Notes: a model not told the origin generated them from the letters alone. 64,000 nt of DNA from Brevibacillus dissolubilis (GCF_006170445.1 NZ_VCNA01000014.1:85470-149469); one strand, 5' to 3'; counted from the stretch's first letter, positions 7,724 through 17,024 are shown. Made by a program: numbers and translations.

Positions 7724-8506
7724 ATGCTGGAACTGTTAGAACACATTATATTGGGGATCGTGCAGGGCTTAACCGAGTTTTTGCCGATCTCAAGTACGGG
7801 CCACCTTGTGTTGTTTGGCAAGCTGTTTGGTCTTCGTGAAGCTGGGCTTTTGTTTGACACCCTGCTGCATATCGGTACGTTCGTAGCCGTTGTCATCGTA
7901 TTCTGGGGCGACATTCTGCATATGCTCAAAAACCCAACCAGCCGTCTCGTCCGACTGCTGATCGTCGGTACGATTCCGACGGGGATCATCGCCCTTACGT
8001 TTAAAGACTATTTTGAAGAGATCTCACAGACCGGGGCTACCATCGGCTACGAGTTCATTGCCACAGGGATCATCCTCTGGGCGGTTGAATCCATCCGCAA
8101 AGGAAGCCGTAACTTTGAGCAAATCAACTATATGGATGCGTTCATCGTCGGTACTCTTCAAGGTGCGGCGATTCTGCCGGCGATCTCCCGTTCTGGTCTG
8201 ACCATCGCAGGTGCACTCCTGCGCGGGATTGACCGTGCGGATGCGGCCCGCTTCTCCTTCCTGATCTCCCTGCCGGCGATCCTCGGTGCGACTGTCTTGC
8301 AGGTGAAAGAGCTGGCGGAAGCTCCTGTGTTGCCGTCCAATCTGTCATACATGCTGATCGGTGCTGTGTTTGCCGCGATCTTCGGTTATGTCGCTGTCCG
8401 CTGGATGATTAAGCTCATCAGCAATGGCTCGATGAAAGTGTTCGCGTATTATGTATGGGTGCTCGGTGCAGTGATTCTGATCATGCAGGCACTCGGTAAG
8501 TGGTAA
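7724..8506 (+). CDS. uppP: Undecaprenyl-diphosphatase
   Basis: This integral membrane phosphatase (BacA/UppP family) recycles undecaprenyl pyrophosphate, the lipid carrier of cell-wall precursors, and can confer bacitracin tolerance. The 260-residue protein has about eight membrane helices and both family signatures: Glu-Phe-Leu-Pro-Ile-Ser-Ser-Thr-Gly-His near residue 20 and Pro-Ala-Ile-Ser-Arg-Ser-Gly near 155. The start at 7724 is set by AGGAG eight bases upstream; a GTG at 7706 overlaps that site and is rejected. It is monocistronic and ends in a strong terminator. Confidence 0.97.
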   Translation: MLELLEHIILGIVQGLTEFLPISSTGHLVLFGKLFGLREAGLLFDTLLHIGTFVAVVIVFWGDILHMLKNPTSRLVRLLIVGTIPTGIIALTFKDYFEEISQTGATIGYEFIATGIILWAVESIRKGSRNFEQINYMDAFIVGTLQGAAILPAISRSGLTIAGALLRGIDRADAARFSFLISLPAILGATVLQVKELAEAPVLPSNLSYMLIGAVFAAIFGYVAVRWMIKLISNGSMKVFAYYVWVLGAVILIMQALGKW

Positions 8507-8525
8507 GTTGATTCATAAGGTAGAG

Positions 8526-8570
8526 AAAAGCGCACAACCCTGATGAGATTTCGGGCTTGTGCGCTTTTTT
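8526..8570. terminator. Bidirectional terminator between uppP and the phosphatase gene
   Basis: AAAAGCGCACAA pairs with TTGTGCGCTTTTTT, with inner CCC/GGG pairing. It can serve both converging genes. Confidence 0.9.
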
Positions 8571-8581
8571 GCTGCTGTCCG

Positions 8582-9199
8582 TTATTGGGGTTGGTTTTGA
8601 TTCGCCCATTTGATAAACTCTTCACGGCTGATTTTGCCGAGTGTCTGATAATCGTTGCCTTGTGGATCAGGCTTAATCACAATGACATCCAGGTAATCAA
8701 ATGCAGCTACCCGTTCTGTACCGTGCGCGATAATGATTCGGTTTTTACCCGGCTCGGGTGCTGTCTTTAAGAAGGTACCCAGATTCTCCTCCAGCTTTTC
8801 TAAAGACAATAACGGATGAGTGACGACCCCTTTCATTTCAAAAGCAAGGTTGGCCGTTTCACGGGCACGACAGTATGGACTGGCCAATACCGGATATTGA
8901 ATCGGAATCGCATGCTTTTTGAATACTTCCCCGATCTGTCTCGCCTGTGTCTTCCCTTTTTCGCTCAGATTGCGTTGGGTCTTGCAATTCGTGAGGTCTA
9001 CATGGGTCGGGTCATCTTCGCCGACCGTAGCTTCCCCGTGCCTCATGTACAGAATATATCCGCCTTGCTTCATCGCCTCCAATAACGAAGCCGTATCATT
9101 CCCATCTGCCAGTGGAACCGCACTAGCCGTGCTGCCCGAAAAGAAGAACACAAAGGTGGTAAGCAGGCACGCCAACACGGAAGTCTTTTTGTAAAACAT
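8582..9199 (-). CDS. Secreted histidine phosphatase family protein
   Basis: This 205-residue protein starts with a signal peptide (about residues 1-24, ending Ala-Ser-Ala) and continues as a branch-1 histidine phosphatase. The catalytic Arg-His-Gly is in Tyr-Met-Arg-His-Gly-Glu-Ala, a second arginine is in Ser-Pro-Tyr-Cys-Arg-Ala-Arg-Glu-Thr, and a later His-Gly follows Ile-Ile-Ala. The substrate is unknown; secreted members often hydrolyse phosphate esters outside the cell. The start at 9199 gives a clean signal peptide and follows TAGGA. Confidence 0.88.
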   Translation of the reverse strand: MFYKKTSVLACLLTTFVFFFSGSTASAVPLADGNDTASLLEAMKQGGYILYMRHGEATVGEDDPTHVDLTNCKTQRNLSEKGKTQARQIGEVFKKHAIPIQYPVLASPYCRARETANLAFEMKGVVTHPLLSLEKLEENLGTFLKTAPEPGKNRIIIAHGTERVAAFDYLDVIVIKPDPQGNDYQTLGKISREEFIKWANQNQPQ

Positions 9200-9287
9200 A
9201 TCTGTCCTACATCCTCTCATAACTTTTTCCAAACGCGCTTATGTTTCCCAAATGCTTGCCTTCTATTCCACCAATGAAAACCATACG

Positions 9288-9362
9288 AAAAAATGCACCC
9301 CCTCATGCTGCATCAGGATCAACCAAGAGGTAATCCGATGTCTGCTTGTAAGAGGTGCATTT
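9288..9362 (-). terminator. Terminator of the 5'-nucleotidase gene
   Basis: On the minus strand ATGCACCTCT pairs with GGGGGTGCAT around a long loop and is followed by a run of six Ts. Confidence 0.75.
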
Positions 9363-9367
9363 CTATC

Positions 9368-11359
9368 TTATTTCTTCGCGGCTAAGTCAATCTGATACTT
9401 GGCGAATCCGCTTTCCAATGTGGTCACATACTTGATGTGGCCCAGCTTCTCAGCGAAATCCTTGGCTTGTGGAGAAGATTCGAATACAACCTTCACATTG
9501 CCGTTAATCGGAGCAAAAGACCAGTTGTTGTCTGCGCTTGGGTTGATCGTTTTTTGATCGCGGATGTACTCGATTAGAGCTTGACGGTTTTCGTCCGGGG
9601 CATCGAGGATGATGTTTTGCGCTTTGACCCCTGGGAAGTTCCCGCCGCCGCTTGCTCGGTAGTTGTTGGTGACGACTACGAATTCTTGGTTCGCGTCAAT
9701 CGCCCCTCCTTCGAACATCAGACTCTTGATCCGGTTGGCACTTGCGTTGACGACATTACCTTTGGAGTCGTATTTGGCCGGTTGGGTGACGTCGATTTGG
9801 TAGGTGACGCCATCGATGACATCATAATTGTAGGTTGGGAAGTCGTTATTGATGAGCTGCTGTTCGTCCGTCTTGGCAGGATCAATCTGCTTGAATTGAC
9901 CTGCCGACATCTCCAGCCATTCCTTCACGTCTGAACCTTTGACGAGGACAGCTTTGACGGTGTTTGGATAGATATAGAGGCTGGCTGTATCTTTGATCGC
10001 AATCGTACCGGCTGGAATGTTGGTATAGTAGCTGACTCCATTGCGTCCGCCTGCTTTAAATGGTGCACCGACAGAGAGAATTGGCTTGCCTTCGTATTTT
10101 GTACCCTCGAGGGCTTTTTCTGTGTACCATTTTTGCGCATTGGTCACGATTTGGATGGAGGGGTCGTCATTGACCAGAGCGAAAAAGCTGTTGATCGGTG
10201 CGGTGGTGTTGCCTACAGGACCGCGTACATATTCAACCGTTCCTTTATGTTCTTCGGCGATCAGATTGGCGATTTTTTTGTTGGCATCGGTCAGCGGTTT
10301 TTTGTTGACGGAATCATAGATATAACGGTTGGTGGATTGCGAATCGGTTACGATCCAAGTATCTTTGTATTTTTGCAGGGTCAGATCGATGATGCCGAGC
10401 TTATCCCCCCAAGAGCCAGCTTCTACAGCCGCTACACCGTTGATGGTACCTTTCTTCACGTCAACACCTTTGATACCGCTAAAAGAGGCACTCGGGAATT
10501 CGACGTGAGCATGACCGAAGAGGATCGCATCAATATCATCCACTTGGCTGAGCGGATAGATGGCGTTTTCCGGGTTGTATTTGGTGATGTCTTTGTCAAA
10601 ACCGGTGTGAGCCAGTACTACGACGACATCAGCACCTGCTTTTTTCATCTCAGGGATGACTTTTTTGGCGGTCTCAACGATGTCTTTGGCCGTGATCTTG
10701 CCGTCGAGGTGGGCTTGGTCCCATTGCATGATTTGCGGAGTAACCAGCCCCGTGATACCTACCCGTACAGTCTGCTCCTGACCGTTTTCGTCGGTGAATT
10801 TTTTGGTGATGATGCGGTATGGAGTGAAGTAGTTCTGGTCGTTGTCTGGATTGGTGTCGTGGTCATCCACATAGACGTTGGCGTTGACATATGGGAATTT
10901 GGCGCCTTCCATCGCGGTCTCCAGAAAATCGAGACCATAGTTGAACTCATGGTTGCCGACCGTCGCCGCATCATAGCGAAGCAGATTGAGCGCTTTGTAG
11001 GTTGGATGGATTTCACCCTGCTGCAACGGCTTGATTTTGGCCACGTAATCACCAAGCGGGTTGCCCTGCAGGAGATCCCCGTTGTCGAGGAGAAGGGTGT
11101 TCTTCGCTTCTCTGCGTGCCTGTTCAATCAGGTTGACCGTTTTGGAGAAGCCGAACGTGTGAATTTCTTTATCTTCATAGTAGTCATAGTTCATGAGATT
11201 GACGTGAAGGTCTGTTGTTTCGAGCAGACGAAGCTTTAATTTGGGCCCTTGGGCATCTGGTTGGACTGCCTCTTCACTTGCATAGGACACAAGATTGGGA
11301 AATGCGATAACACCAAGTGCCACCGTGGTCGCCATTATGCCACCAAATACTTTTTTCAT
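9368..11359 (-). CDS. Secreted 2',3'-cyclic-nucleotide phosphodiesterase / 3'(5')-nucleotidase
   Basis: This 663-residue exported metallophosphoesterase is of the CpdB/UshA type. After a signal peptide (about 1-28) the metal-binding domain shows Thr-Thr-Asp-Leu-His, Asp-Asn-Gly-Asp-Leu-Leu-Gln-Gly-Asn-Pro, Val-Gly-Asn-His-Glu-Phe-Asn-Tyr-Gly and Phe-Gly-His-Ala-His. The C-terminal substrate domain (about 370-620) contains the Tyr-Arg-Ala-Ser-Gly-Gly-Gly-Asn-Phe segment. It probably salvages nucleotides outside the cell. The ATG at 11359 follows GGGGTGA; the GTG at 11374 has no site. Repeats resembling Pho boxes lie upstream. Confidence 0.93.
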   Translation of the reverse strand: MKKVFGGIMATTVALGVIAFPNLVSYASEEAVQPDAQGPKLKLRLLETTDLHVNLMNYDYYEDKEIHTFGFSKTVNLIEQARREAKNTLLLDNGDLLQGNPLGDYVAKIKPLQQGEIHPTYKALNLLRYDAATVGNHEFNYGLDFLETAMEGAKFPYVNANVYVDDHDTNPDNDQNYFTPYRIITKKFTDENGQEQTVRVGITGLVTPQIMQWDQAHLDGKITAKDIVETAKKVIPEMKKAGADVVVVLAHTGFDKDITKYNPENAIYPLSQVDDIDAILFGHAHVEFPSASFSGIKGVDVKKGTINGVAAVEAGSWGDKLGIIDLTLQKYKDTWIVTDSQSTNRYIYDSVNKKPLTDANKKIANLIAEEHKGTVEYVRGPVGNTTAPINSFFALVNDDPSIQIVTNAQKWYTEKALEGTKYEGKPILSVGAPFKAGGRNGVSYYTNIPAGTIAIKDTASLYIYPNTVKAVLVKGSDVKEWLEMSAGQFKQIDPAKTDEQQLINNDFPTYNYDVIDGVTYQIDVTQPAKYDSKGNVVNASANRIKSLMFEGGAIDANQEFVVVTNNYRASGGGNFPGVKAQNIILDAPDENRQALIEYIRDQKTINPSADNNWSFAPINGNVKVVFESSPQAKDFAEKLGHIKYVTTLESGFAKYQIDLAAKK

Positions 11360-11379
11360 AGTCAATCGATTCACCCCAT

Positions 11380-11400
11380 CGGTTTAATAGTTAACGAATG
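11380..11400 (-). promoter_or_regulatory. Pho-box-like direct repeats
   Basis: On the minus strand TTAACC, five bases, then TTAACT are spaced 11 bases apart, as in PhoP sites of Bacillus. They lie just ahead of the 5'-nucleotidase. Similar TTTACA and TTAACA words lie about 60 bases further upstream. Assignment to PhoP is inference. Confidence 0.35.
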
Positions 11401-11489
11401 GTTAACAGTTCCAAGTATAGACAAGCTGAATGAATGTTCTGTGAATAGAGAATGAAGGTATGTTAAAGAATCTGTAAATCGTACGAACA

Positions 11490-11522
11490 CAAAACCGCCA
11501 AGCTCTTACAGCCGGCGGTTTG
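11490..11522. terminator. Hairpin terminator of the LysM-CAP gene
   Basis: AAAACCGCC and GGCGGTTT face each other around a 14-base loop; on the minus strand the stem is followed by TTTTGTGTT. Confidence 0.65.
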
Positions 11523-11547
11523 ACAGGTTGCTCATCCACGTATTCAG

Positions 11548-12183
11548 TTATGGACGGATAAACATCTGTGTCCAGTAATGACGGTAGCTTCCCCCTGATG
11601 CGTAGCCGACACCGATCTCGGTGAAGTTGGCATTGAGGATGTTTCTGCGGTGGCCTTCACTGTTCATCCAGCTGGTCACGACTTGCTGTGGTGTTGTCTG
11701 ACCGGCTGCGATGTTCTCCCCTGCTGCCGTGTAGCGGATGCCGAACTGCTTCATCATGTCAAACGGAGAGCCATACGTAGGAGAGGTGTGGGAGAAATAA
11801 TTCTTGTCCCGCATATCAGCCGATTTGTAACGGGCGACACGGGCGAGTTCCCAGTTGGCACGGAGCGCTTTGAGACCGTACTTGGCACGCTGTTGGTTGA
11901 CCAGTGTGACGACCTCGGATTCGAACGACTTGATCTCTAAGAACAGCGGAACCGTTACCTTGTCCCCCGGATGGATCAGCGCTGGGTTAGGAAACTGCGG
12001 GTTGGCAGCGATGATCTCGGAGAGACCTACCTGATACTTCACAGCGATCTTCCAAAGTGTGTCACCCGGCTGAACCACATACACTTCCTGAGTGGATTGG
12101 GCGTGTGCGGTTGGTGCAGGCATCACAGCACCGCTCATGATCATCGCCATGAGCGCAACAAAAAAGACTACTCTTCTCATCAT
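11548..12183 (-). CDS. Secreted LysM and CAP (SCP-like) domain protein
   Basis: This 211-residue protein has a signal peptide (about 1-28), one LysM peptidoglycan-binding domain (about 34-80, with Val-Gln-Pro-Gly-Asp-Thr-Leu-Trp-Lys-Ile-Ala) and a CAP domain (about 88-210). CAP hallmarks are His-Thr-Ser-Pro-Thr-Tyr-Gly-Ser-Pro-Phe, Ala-Gly-Glu-Asn-Ile-Ala-Ala-Gly and Ser-Glu-Gly-His-Arg-Arg-Asn-Ile-Leu. The layout is that of YkwD-like and spore-coat-associated proteins of Bacillales; the biochemical role is not settled. The ribosome site is AAGGGGTGA. A second CAP protein is at 51317. Confidence 0.92.
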   Translation of the reverse strand: MMRRVVFFVALMAMIMSGAVMPAPTAHAQSTQEVYVVQPGDTLWKIAVKYQVGLSEIIAANPQFPNPALIHPGDKVTVPLFLEIKSFESEVVTLVNQQRAKYGLKALRANWELARVARYKSADMRDKNYFSHTSPTYGSPFDMMKQFGIRYTAAGENIAAGQTTPQQVVTSWMNSEGHRRNILNANFTEIGVGYASGGSYRHYWTQMFIRP

Positions 12184-12267
12184 TTGGATTCACCCCTTCA
12201 TCCGTTAAGGTGTCCAAGTGCGGGTCGAGTAGTCCTGTTGACTCACAGGAAAATGCTGTGCTGCTTA

Positions 12268-12474
12268 TTACGTTCTTTGTTTATTCTGAGTGAATCGGCG
12301 GGCCACTACTTTGAGTACCAGCAGGGCGACCGCATAGACAGACGTCGCCAACAGCGTCGTAGCCAGCCAGTTATCTGTGCCAAGCAAAATATACAAAAGT
12401 GCATGCGCGATAAAAATTCCAAGAATCCACATCCACACGTTCATACGCTCAAAAAAGTTCATCAATCCAGCCAA
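12268..12474 (-). CDS. Small two-helix membrane protein
   Basis: This 68-residue protein has two hydrophobic helices (about residues 13-32 and 38-57) and a basic C terminus. It starts with TTG at 12474, five bases after GGAGGGTGA; an ATG at 12462 is the alternative. Function is unknown, and nothing nearby suggests one beyond the toprim gene 72 bases upstream on the same strand. Confidence 0.7.
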   Translation of the reverse strand: MAGLMNFFERMNVWMWILGIFIAHALLYILLGTDNWLATTLLATSVYAVALLVLKVVARRFTQNKQRT

Positions 12475-12546
12475 ACTGACTCACCCTCCATCCAAGATCA
12501 AAAATCTTCCTAGGTATGGTATTGCCAGTTTGTCCGTATGTTATGC

Positions 12547-12876
12547 TTATTTGATGGCAAATCCTGCTTTTTCAAGAATCTCTGCCAATTCATCCAACGG
12601 GGTATCTGCCACCTCGGCGAAAATTTTCTTGGTATGCAGATGGGTCGCATTGGGGAATTCCTGACGAAGCTGGGACCGCAGCTTTTTGCCGCTGTCATCT
12701 TCATCGGTGAAGATGTAGATCTCCTCGGCCTCATCGATCTGCTCATGCAGCCGCTCCGCTTTTTCCTCGCTGAACGTACCGAATGTGCAGATGATCGTGA
12801 CAGGCTCATCCAAGATACGGAGCAGGCGTTCTTTGTCCGTTTTTCCTTCTACAATCATGACAACACCCGTTTCCAT
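12547..12876 (-). CDS. Small toprim-domain protein (YusF/RNase M5-like)
   Basis: This 109-residue stand-alone toprim domain has the N-terminal strand ending in Ile-Val-Glu-Gly-Lys-Thr-Asp, which carries the conserved acidic residue, and the Thr-Asp-Glu-Asp-Asp-Ser-Gly-Lys segment, which matches the DxD metal site. RNase M5 and the Bacillus YusF group have this layout. RNase M5 itself is longer, so nuclease activity here is unproven. The ATG at 12876 follows GGAGGAG, which rules out the longer frame. Confidence 0.85.
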   Translation of the reverse strand: METGVVMIVEGKTDKERLLRILDEPVTIICTFGTFSEEKAERLHEQIDEAEEIYIFTDEDDSGKKLRSQLRQEFPNATHLHTKKIFAEVADTPLDELAEILEKAGFAIK

Positions 12877-13001
12877 CCCAACTCCTCCTCCTGTGCTCTT
12901 TCCTATTATCATATACCATTTCCCACTAGAAAATGGCTGTTTAATCAAAAGCGGAGCTCGGCAAGCTAAAGACAACTTTTGCGAAAAGGAGTCGATCCAG
13001 C

Positions 13002-13175
13002 ATGCAACAAAACCGTTCTAAATCCAAAAACCTCAACCAAAAAGGTCTGGCTGTCACTGGTCTGACAAGCAGCACGGTAGCAGATGATCTGCATACCGAA
13101 ACCAACGGCGGCAACAGCTCTGACTATGCACAAAAAAACCGCCAAGCAGGCAGCCAAGGCAACGGCAACCGTTAA
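13002..13175 (+). CDS. SASP-like small hydrophilic protein
   Basis: This 57-residue peptide is rich in Asn, Gln, Ser, Gly and Thr with no hydrophobic helix. It begins Met-Gln-Gln-Asn-Arg-Ser-Lys and contains a Thr-Glu-Thr-Asn segment, as gamma-type small acid-soluble spore proteins do, plus a Gln/Gly-rich end. AAGGAG lies 10 bases ahead and a strong terminator follows. I call it SASP-like from composition and the short motif only; another small spore protein is possible. Confidence 0.6.
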   Translation: MQQNRSKSKNLNQKGLAVTGLTSSTVADDLHTETNGGNSSDYAQKNRQAGSQGNGNR

Positions 13176-13193
13176 TCTTTGTGCCAACATGAC

Positions 13194-13236
13194 AAAAGAC
13201 CAAGCTTCCTTTTCAACGGGAAGCTTGGTCTTTTTC
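13194..13236. terminator. Bidirectional terminator
   Basis: AAAAGACCAAGCTTCC pairs with GGGAAGCTTGGTCTTTTT around an 8-base loop. It separates the SASP-like gene from the converging chemoreceptor gene. Confidence 0.92.
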
Positions 13237-13237
13237 G

Positions 13238-14500
13238 TTATATCTTGAACTTTTTCACGAGGGAATTCAGCTGATCGGCCAGTTCATTGACTTGGTTGGC
13301 TGATGCGGTGATGATATGGATGGAGCTGAGTTCCTGTTCGATCGACGCCGCAATCCCGCTAGAGCCTTGCTGGGTACGGCGGGCGATATGAGCGACATCA
13401 TCCATGGAGCTGCTCACCTGTTGAGAGGAAGCTGCCAGTTGCTCAGAGGCTGCTGACATCTCTTCAACCTCTGCCGATACTTCTTGAATCGTGCGTAGAA
13501 TATCGCGGAAAATCTGTCCGGTCGCTTCTACCATATCTGTCCCGACGGCTACTTCCTTGGTACCGATATTCATCGCTGCCAGCACTTGCTGGGTGTCGGC
13601 TTGAATACGCTTTACCAGGTCGGCGATTTTGGTCGCAGATTCTGCTGACTGTCTGGCCAGATTGCCAACCTCGCTGGCGACGACGGCGAAGCCTTTGCCA
13701 TGCTCGCCTGCACGTGCAGCTTCAATAGAAGCATTGAGTGACAACAGGTTGGTCTGGTTGGTGATTTGTGTAATAACCTCGATGATTTGGCCGATTTCGT
13801 TGGATTGCTGGCTGAGTGATGTGATCGAGCTGGCCAGGTTCTCCACAGTGCGGGTGATCGAATCCATCTGTGTAACGGTTTGCTTTAATTGTTCAAAGCC
13901 TTTGTTCGTCTGCTCGGTGGAATAGACTGAGCGTTCTGACACCAGTGAAGATGATGAGGCAATCCGTTGAATGCCGATGGTCATCTCTTCCATCGCACGG
14001 GCGCTCTCTTCCGTTGCTTTCATCTGAGTAAGCACGTCGTTGGAAGTGGTTTGGACACTGACCGTTACATGTTGCGCAATATTCTCTGTCTCAGCAGCAT
14101 GTTCAACCAGATGTCCGACCGATTGACGCAGGCTTTCGTTGGCACGATTGATCTGGTTGATCATGCCACGCCAGTTATCACGCATCTCATCGAGTGGACC
14201 TGCCACCCTGACAAGCGGCCCGAGTGCTTCCCGGTCTGGTTCTGCAGTCAAGTCACCGCTCGCCAGCACATGGATATGATTCTCAATCGCTTTGAAAGGC
14301 TTGGCCCATTTGATAAAATTGAATAAGCCTACCAGAATCATGCCTACTCCACACAGCAACAACACGATTATCACTTGCAGCCAGCTTATATCTTCAGTTG
14401 ACCATATGATATATCCCAATACCGGAAGCGCTAACAACAGCCCCTGTATGAATGAGCCCATCAGATAGATGACCATTCTTTTGACCATGAATGAATCCAT
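13238..14500 (-). CDS. Methyl-accepting chemotaxis protein without extracellular sensor
   Basis: This 420-residue protein has two N-terminal transmembrane helices (about 10-33 and 40-62) joined by a very short loop, a HAMP-like linker (about 65-120) and a cytoplasmic signalling domain. The hairpin tip shows [20 protein letters not shown]. Because no ligand domain is present outside the membrane, it may sense a cytoplasmic or membrane-related signal. It is one of three chemoreceptors in the window (others at 27531 and 49470). Confidence 0.9.
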   Translation of the reverse strand: MDSFMVKRMVIYLMGSFIQGLLLALPVLGYIIWSTEDISWLQVIIVLLLCGVGMILVGLFNFIKWAKPFKAIENHIHVLASGDLTAEPDREALGPLVRVAGPLDEMRDNWRGMINQINRANESLRQSVGHLVEHAAETENIAQHVTVSVQTTSNDVLTQMKATEESARAMEEMTIGIQRIASSSSLVSERSVYSTEQTNKGFEQLKQTVTQMDSITRTVENLASSITSLSQQSNEIGQIIEVITQITNQTNLLSLNASIEAARAGEHGKGFAVVASEVGNLARQSAESATKIADLVKRIQADTQQVLAAMNIGTKEVAVGTDMVEATGQIFRDILRTIQEVSAEVEEMSAASEQLAASSQQVSSSMDDVAHIARRTQQGSSGIAASIEQELSSIHIITASANQVNELADQLNSLVKKFKI

Positions 14501-14651
14501 AGCTCGCTACATCCTCTCTTTGGCAAAATTTCAACCAAGTAATATCTCGATTCCCCTTTTTCTATTTAGTTAAACACTAAAAAGAGTTTAGAATGATTTT
14601 GCTTTGTCCACCATACATAATGAAATAGGTGTGATAAAGGAGAGAACCGCG

Positions 14652-14870
14652 ATGCAACCAAAACAATATTACCGGATGAGACGAATCAACCAAGGGAAGG
14701 GGCGTCGTCCGTTTTCTACTCGGGAATCCAGCCTGATTTCCCTGTTTGAAATCGACGGTGACGATTATGATGATACCTATTGTGAACTGCTGGGAACAGG
14801 CAAGTGGCTTGCCAATACGGGCCGCCATTCCTTCGGCAGACAAGTCACGTCACAGCCTTATATTCTGTAG
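14652..14870 (+). CDS. Hypothetical 72-residue protein
   Basis: AAAGGAGAG lies seven bases ahead of the ATG and a strong terminator follows the stop, so the gene is credible. The product is hydrophilic with a very basic N-terminal third (many Arg, Lys, Gln), a central acidic run (Asp-Gly-Asp-Asp-Tyr-Asp-Asp) and a Gly/Thr-rich end. There is no membrane helix or signal peptide. I do not recognise the family. Confidence 0.65.
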   Translation: MQPKQYYRMRRINQGKGRRPFSTRESSLISLFEIDGDDYDDTYCELLGTGKWLANTGRHSFGRQVTSQPYIL

Positions 14871-14878
14871 CAATATGA

Positions 14879-14934
14879 AGAACCCCGTTTTCGCTCCTGT
14901 CAACTAGTGAAGGAGATTCGCGAACGGGGTTTAT
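14879..14934. terminator. Terminator between converging genes
   Basis: AACCCCGTTTTCGC and GCGAACGGGGTT form an imperfect stem followed by TTATTCTTTC on the plus strand. Confidence 0.75.
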
Positions 14935-15644
14935 TCTTTCGTTTCTTTCGATTCTGTAGCCGTTTGATCCTCATAAAGGTCGAGGTAAAGCAAACCAGAC
15001 TGATCTACCTGCCCGAAAAATACGTCCTTCACCTGCAGGCTCCGCTCTTGTAGCTTATACTCCAACCAAGCCTTGGAAAAACCGATGTCCCGCAGTTCTT
15101 TATCCATCACCGTGCCGTCCATGATCACCGTTTTCGGCGGGTCAAGGGCAGGTACGGCAATGCCAAGCACCTTGGGTGTGACAGGCTGGGCTTCGGATTT
15201 GAGCATCACTGTGACATCTCCGTTCTCTTCCATCACCGCGAATTCTACATCAGATACGCGAAACACCTGCTGCATCCGAAGGGTTTCCAGCAGGTCTTCG
15301 GTACTGATTCGTTCTTTTCGCAGATTCTTCTCAAGGATTTTCCCCTGATCGATTAAGATTGTCGCATTACCCTGAAAAATATGGCGGAGCTTCTTACTTT
15401 TCAAAGAAAGCCAATCTGCGAGCATAGGAAAAGCCCCGAAGATCGACAAGGCGACCAAATCCTGATAAACCGGGCGCTCTGTGGTCGTTGCAGCTACCCC
15501 TGCGATCGATCCAATGGTAATCCCTACGATATATTCAATGGTCGTCATCTGTTTCACTTGACGTTTCCCAATCCATTTTGTGATGATAAACAGGTAGCTA
15601 AGTGTTGCGATTGACTGGATGATCACTTTTCCCCAATCCGGCAT
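14931..15644 (-). CDS. DUF421 (YetF-type) membrane protein
   Basis: The second DUF421 protein of the window (237 residues) has helices at about 7-25, 37-52 and 60-82, then the soluble YetF domain with Ala-Thr-Ile-Leu-Ile-Asp-Gln-Gly-Lys-Ile-Leu-Glu and a Leu-Arg-Met-Gln helix. The C terminus is acidic and Lys/Glu-rich. GGAGGAG precedes the ATG. Compared with the copy at 1012-1719 it has a longer C-terminal tail. Function remains undefined for the family. Confidence 0.9.
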   Translation of the reverse strand: MPDWGKVIIQSIATLSYLFIITKWIGKRQVKQMTTIEYIVGITIGSIAGVAATTTERPVYQDLVALSIFGAFPMLADWLSLKSKKLRHIFQGNATILIDQGKILEKNLRKERISTEDLLETLRMQQVFRVSDVEFAVMEENGDVTVMLKSEAQPVTPKVLGIAVPALDPPKTVIMDGTVMDKELRDIGFSKAWLEYKLQERSLQVKDVFFGQVDQSGLLYLDLYEDQTATESKETKE

Positions 15645-15770
15645 GGAGTCTCCTCCTTCGGCATAATCATAGGTAGTTTACCCGCACGCCGATTTTTTAC
15701 CTGCTTTACAATTATTCCACTTTCTGTTACCCTTTTAAAATAATTTTAGTGAATAAAGGAGTCGTCGGCT

Positions 15771-17024
15771 ATGCACGTACCCTTATGGAAGCAACGGCCT
15801 TTTCGACTGTTGTGGTCAGCACAAGTCGCCTCCAATGTGGGCGATCAGTTTTACTATATTGCGTTATTGTGGTTTTTGCTTCATGAGACCAACGACCCCT
15901 CTGTATTAAGTATGGTGAGTATCCCTGAGATGTTGGCCGGGCTGATCTTCTATATGATCGGCGGGGTACTGGCTGATCGGATGAGTCCCCGGCAGATGAT
16001 GATGTCCTCTGACCTTGCCCGCGTCGTGATTGCGGCCCTTGTTGGTCTGGTGGTCATGCTGAAGGTGACATCCTTTCCGTTCTTTCTCGCCATGCAGTTC
16101 GCCATCGGGATCTTCTCTACGCTGTTCTATCCGTCCCGTGCGGTAGCGCTCCGCTCTGTCATCGCACAGGAGCAGCTGGGCAAGGCGAATGCTGTGTTGG
16201 ATACGACCTTCCGCACAATCCGCATACTCGCCCCGATGTTGATCGGGCTCATGGCAAGTCTGATGCCGATATCCTATATGTTCTTTACCACAGGGGTATG
16301 CTATTTATTTTCAGCATTTTTTGTATATTCATTACGCTCCTATCTGTATCAGGAAAAAATGCCGCGTGCTGGTGCCTTGTCACCCAAGGAGTATATGAGT
16401 GACATCAAAGATGCGCTGACAGAGGTAGCGGGGAAACGCCTGCTCTATTACATCCTGCTGTTCGGCAACATCGGCTTCATCGTCTGGCAAATCTGCTGGA
16501 ACGTCGGTTTCCCCGTCCTTGCCAAACAGCTTGACGCGGATAACCCGCAAATGCTGGCTACTCTGTTCGGCTGCTACGGGGTCGGCAATCTGATCGGAAG
16601 TCTGTTGATGACCCGCCTGCGCTATCAAAACCATCTGCTGGTTATCCTCGTTGGCTGGGTGTTCGTCGCCCTTGGATTCTTGCTGATCGGGCTGTGTGAT
16701 TCAATGGAAATGATCGTCTTCGCCTCCGCCATCATCGCAGGCTTTGGCGGGCCGCTGATTGGAATCCCGCTTGTGACTGCGATTCAGACCAAGATCGAGA
16801 TGCAGAATACGGGAAAAGTGTTCTCGCTCAACATGTTCGGATTCACCCTGTTTTGCATCGTGTCCAACAGCATGGGGGCCGCAGGGCTGTCTACACTGCC
16901 GGTGGCTACGATCTTTATGATCGCCGGGGTGTTCCTCTTCGTGATGATTCTGGCTGGTTATGTGCTGGGACGTACGGAGTGGAAAAAGGTGCAGAGTGAG
17001 GCGGCTACGGTGCAGGGGAGTTAG
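15771..17024 (+). CDS. MFS transporter, multidrug/macrolide-efflux type
   Basis: This 417-residue membrane protein has about 12 helices and belongs to the major facilitator superfamily, probably the DHA3-like exporters. The N terminus (Trp-Lys-Gln-Arg-Pro-Phe-Arg-Leu-Leu-Trp-Ser-Ala-Gln) and the loop between helices 2 and 3 (Gly-Gly-Val-Leu-Ala-Asp-Arg) fit that group. It likely exports a drug or metabolite by proton exchange; the substrate cannot be read from sequence. AAAGGAG precedes the ATG. It is a single gene with its own terminator. Confidence 0.88.
   Translation: MHVPLWKQRPFRLLWSAQVASNVGDQFYYIALLWFLLHETNDPSVLSMVSIPEMLAGLIFYMIGGVLADRMSPRQMMMSSDLARVVIAALVGLVVMLKVTSFPFFLAMQFAIGIFSTLFYPSRAVALRSVIAQEQLGKANAVLDTTFRTIRILAPMLIGLMASLMPISYMFFTTGVCYLFSAFFVYSLRSYLYQEKMPRAGALSPKEYMSDIKDALTEVAGKRLLYYILLFGNIGFIVWQICWNVGFPVLAKQLDADNPQMLATLFGCYGVGNLIGSLLMTRLRYQNHLLVILVGWVFVALGFLLIGLCDSMEMIVFASAIIAGFGGPLIGIPLVTAIQTKIEMQNTGKVFSLNMFGFTLFCIVSNSMGAAGLSTLPVATIFMIAGVFLFVMILAGYVLGRTEWKKVQSEAATVQGS

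Noticed and set aside
10133..11239. A 368-codon plus-strand frame opposite the nucleotidase gene
   Set aside because: It is antisense to an unmistakable metallophosphoesterase, with no ribosome site.
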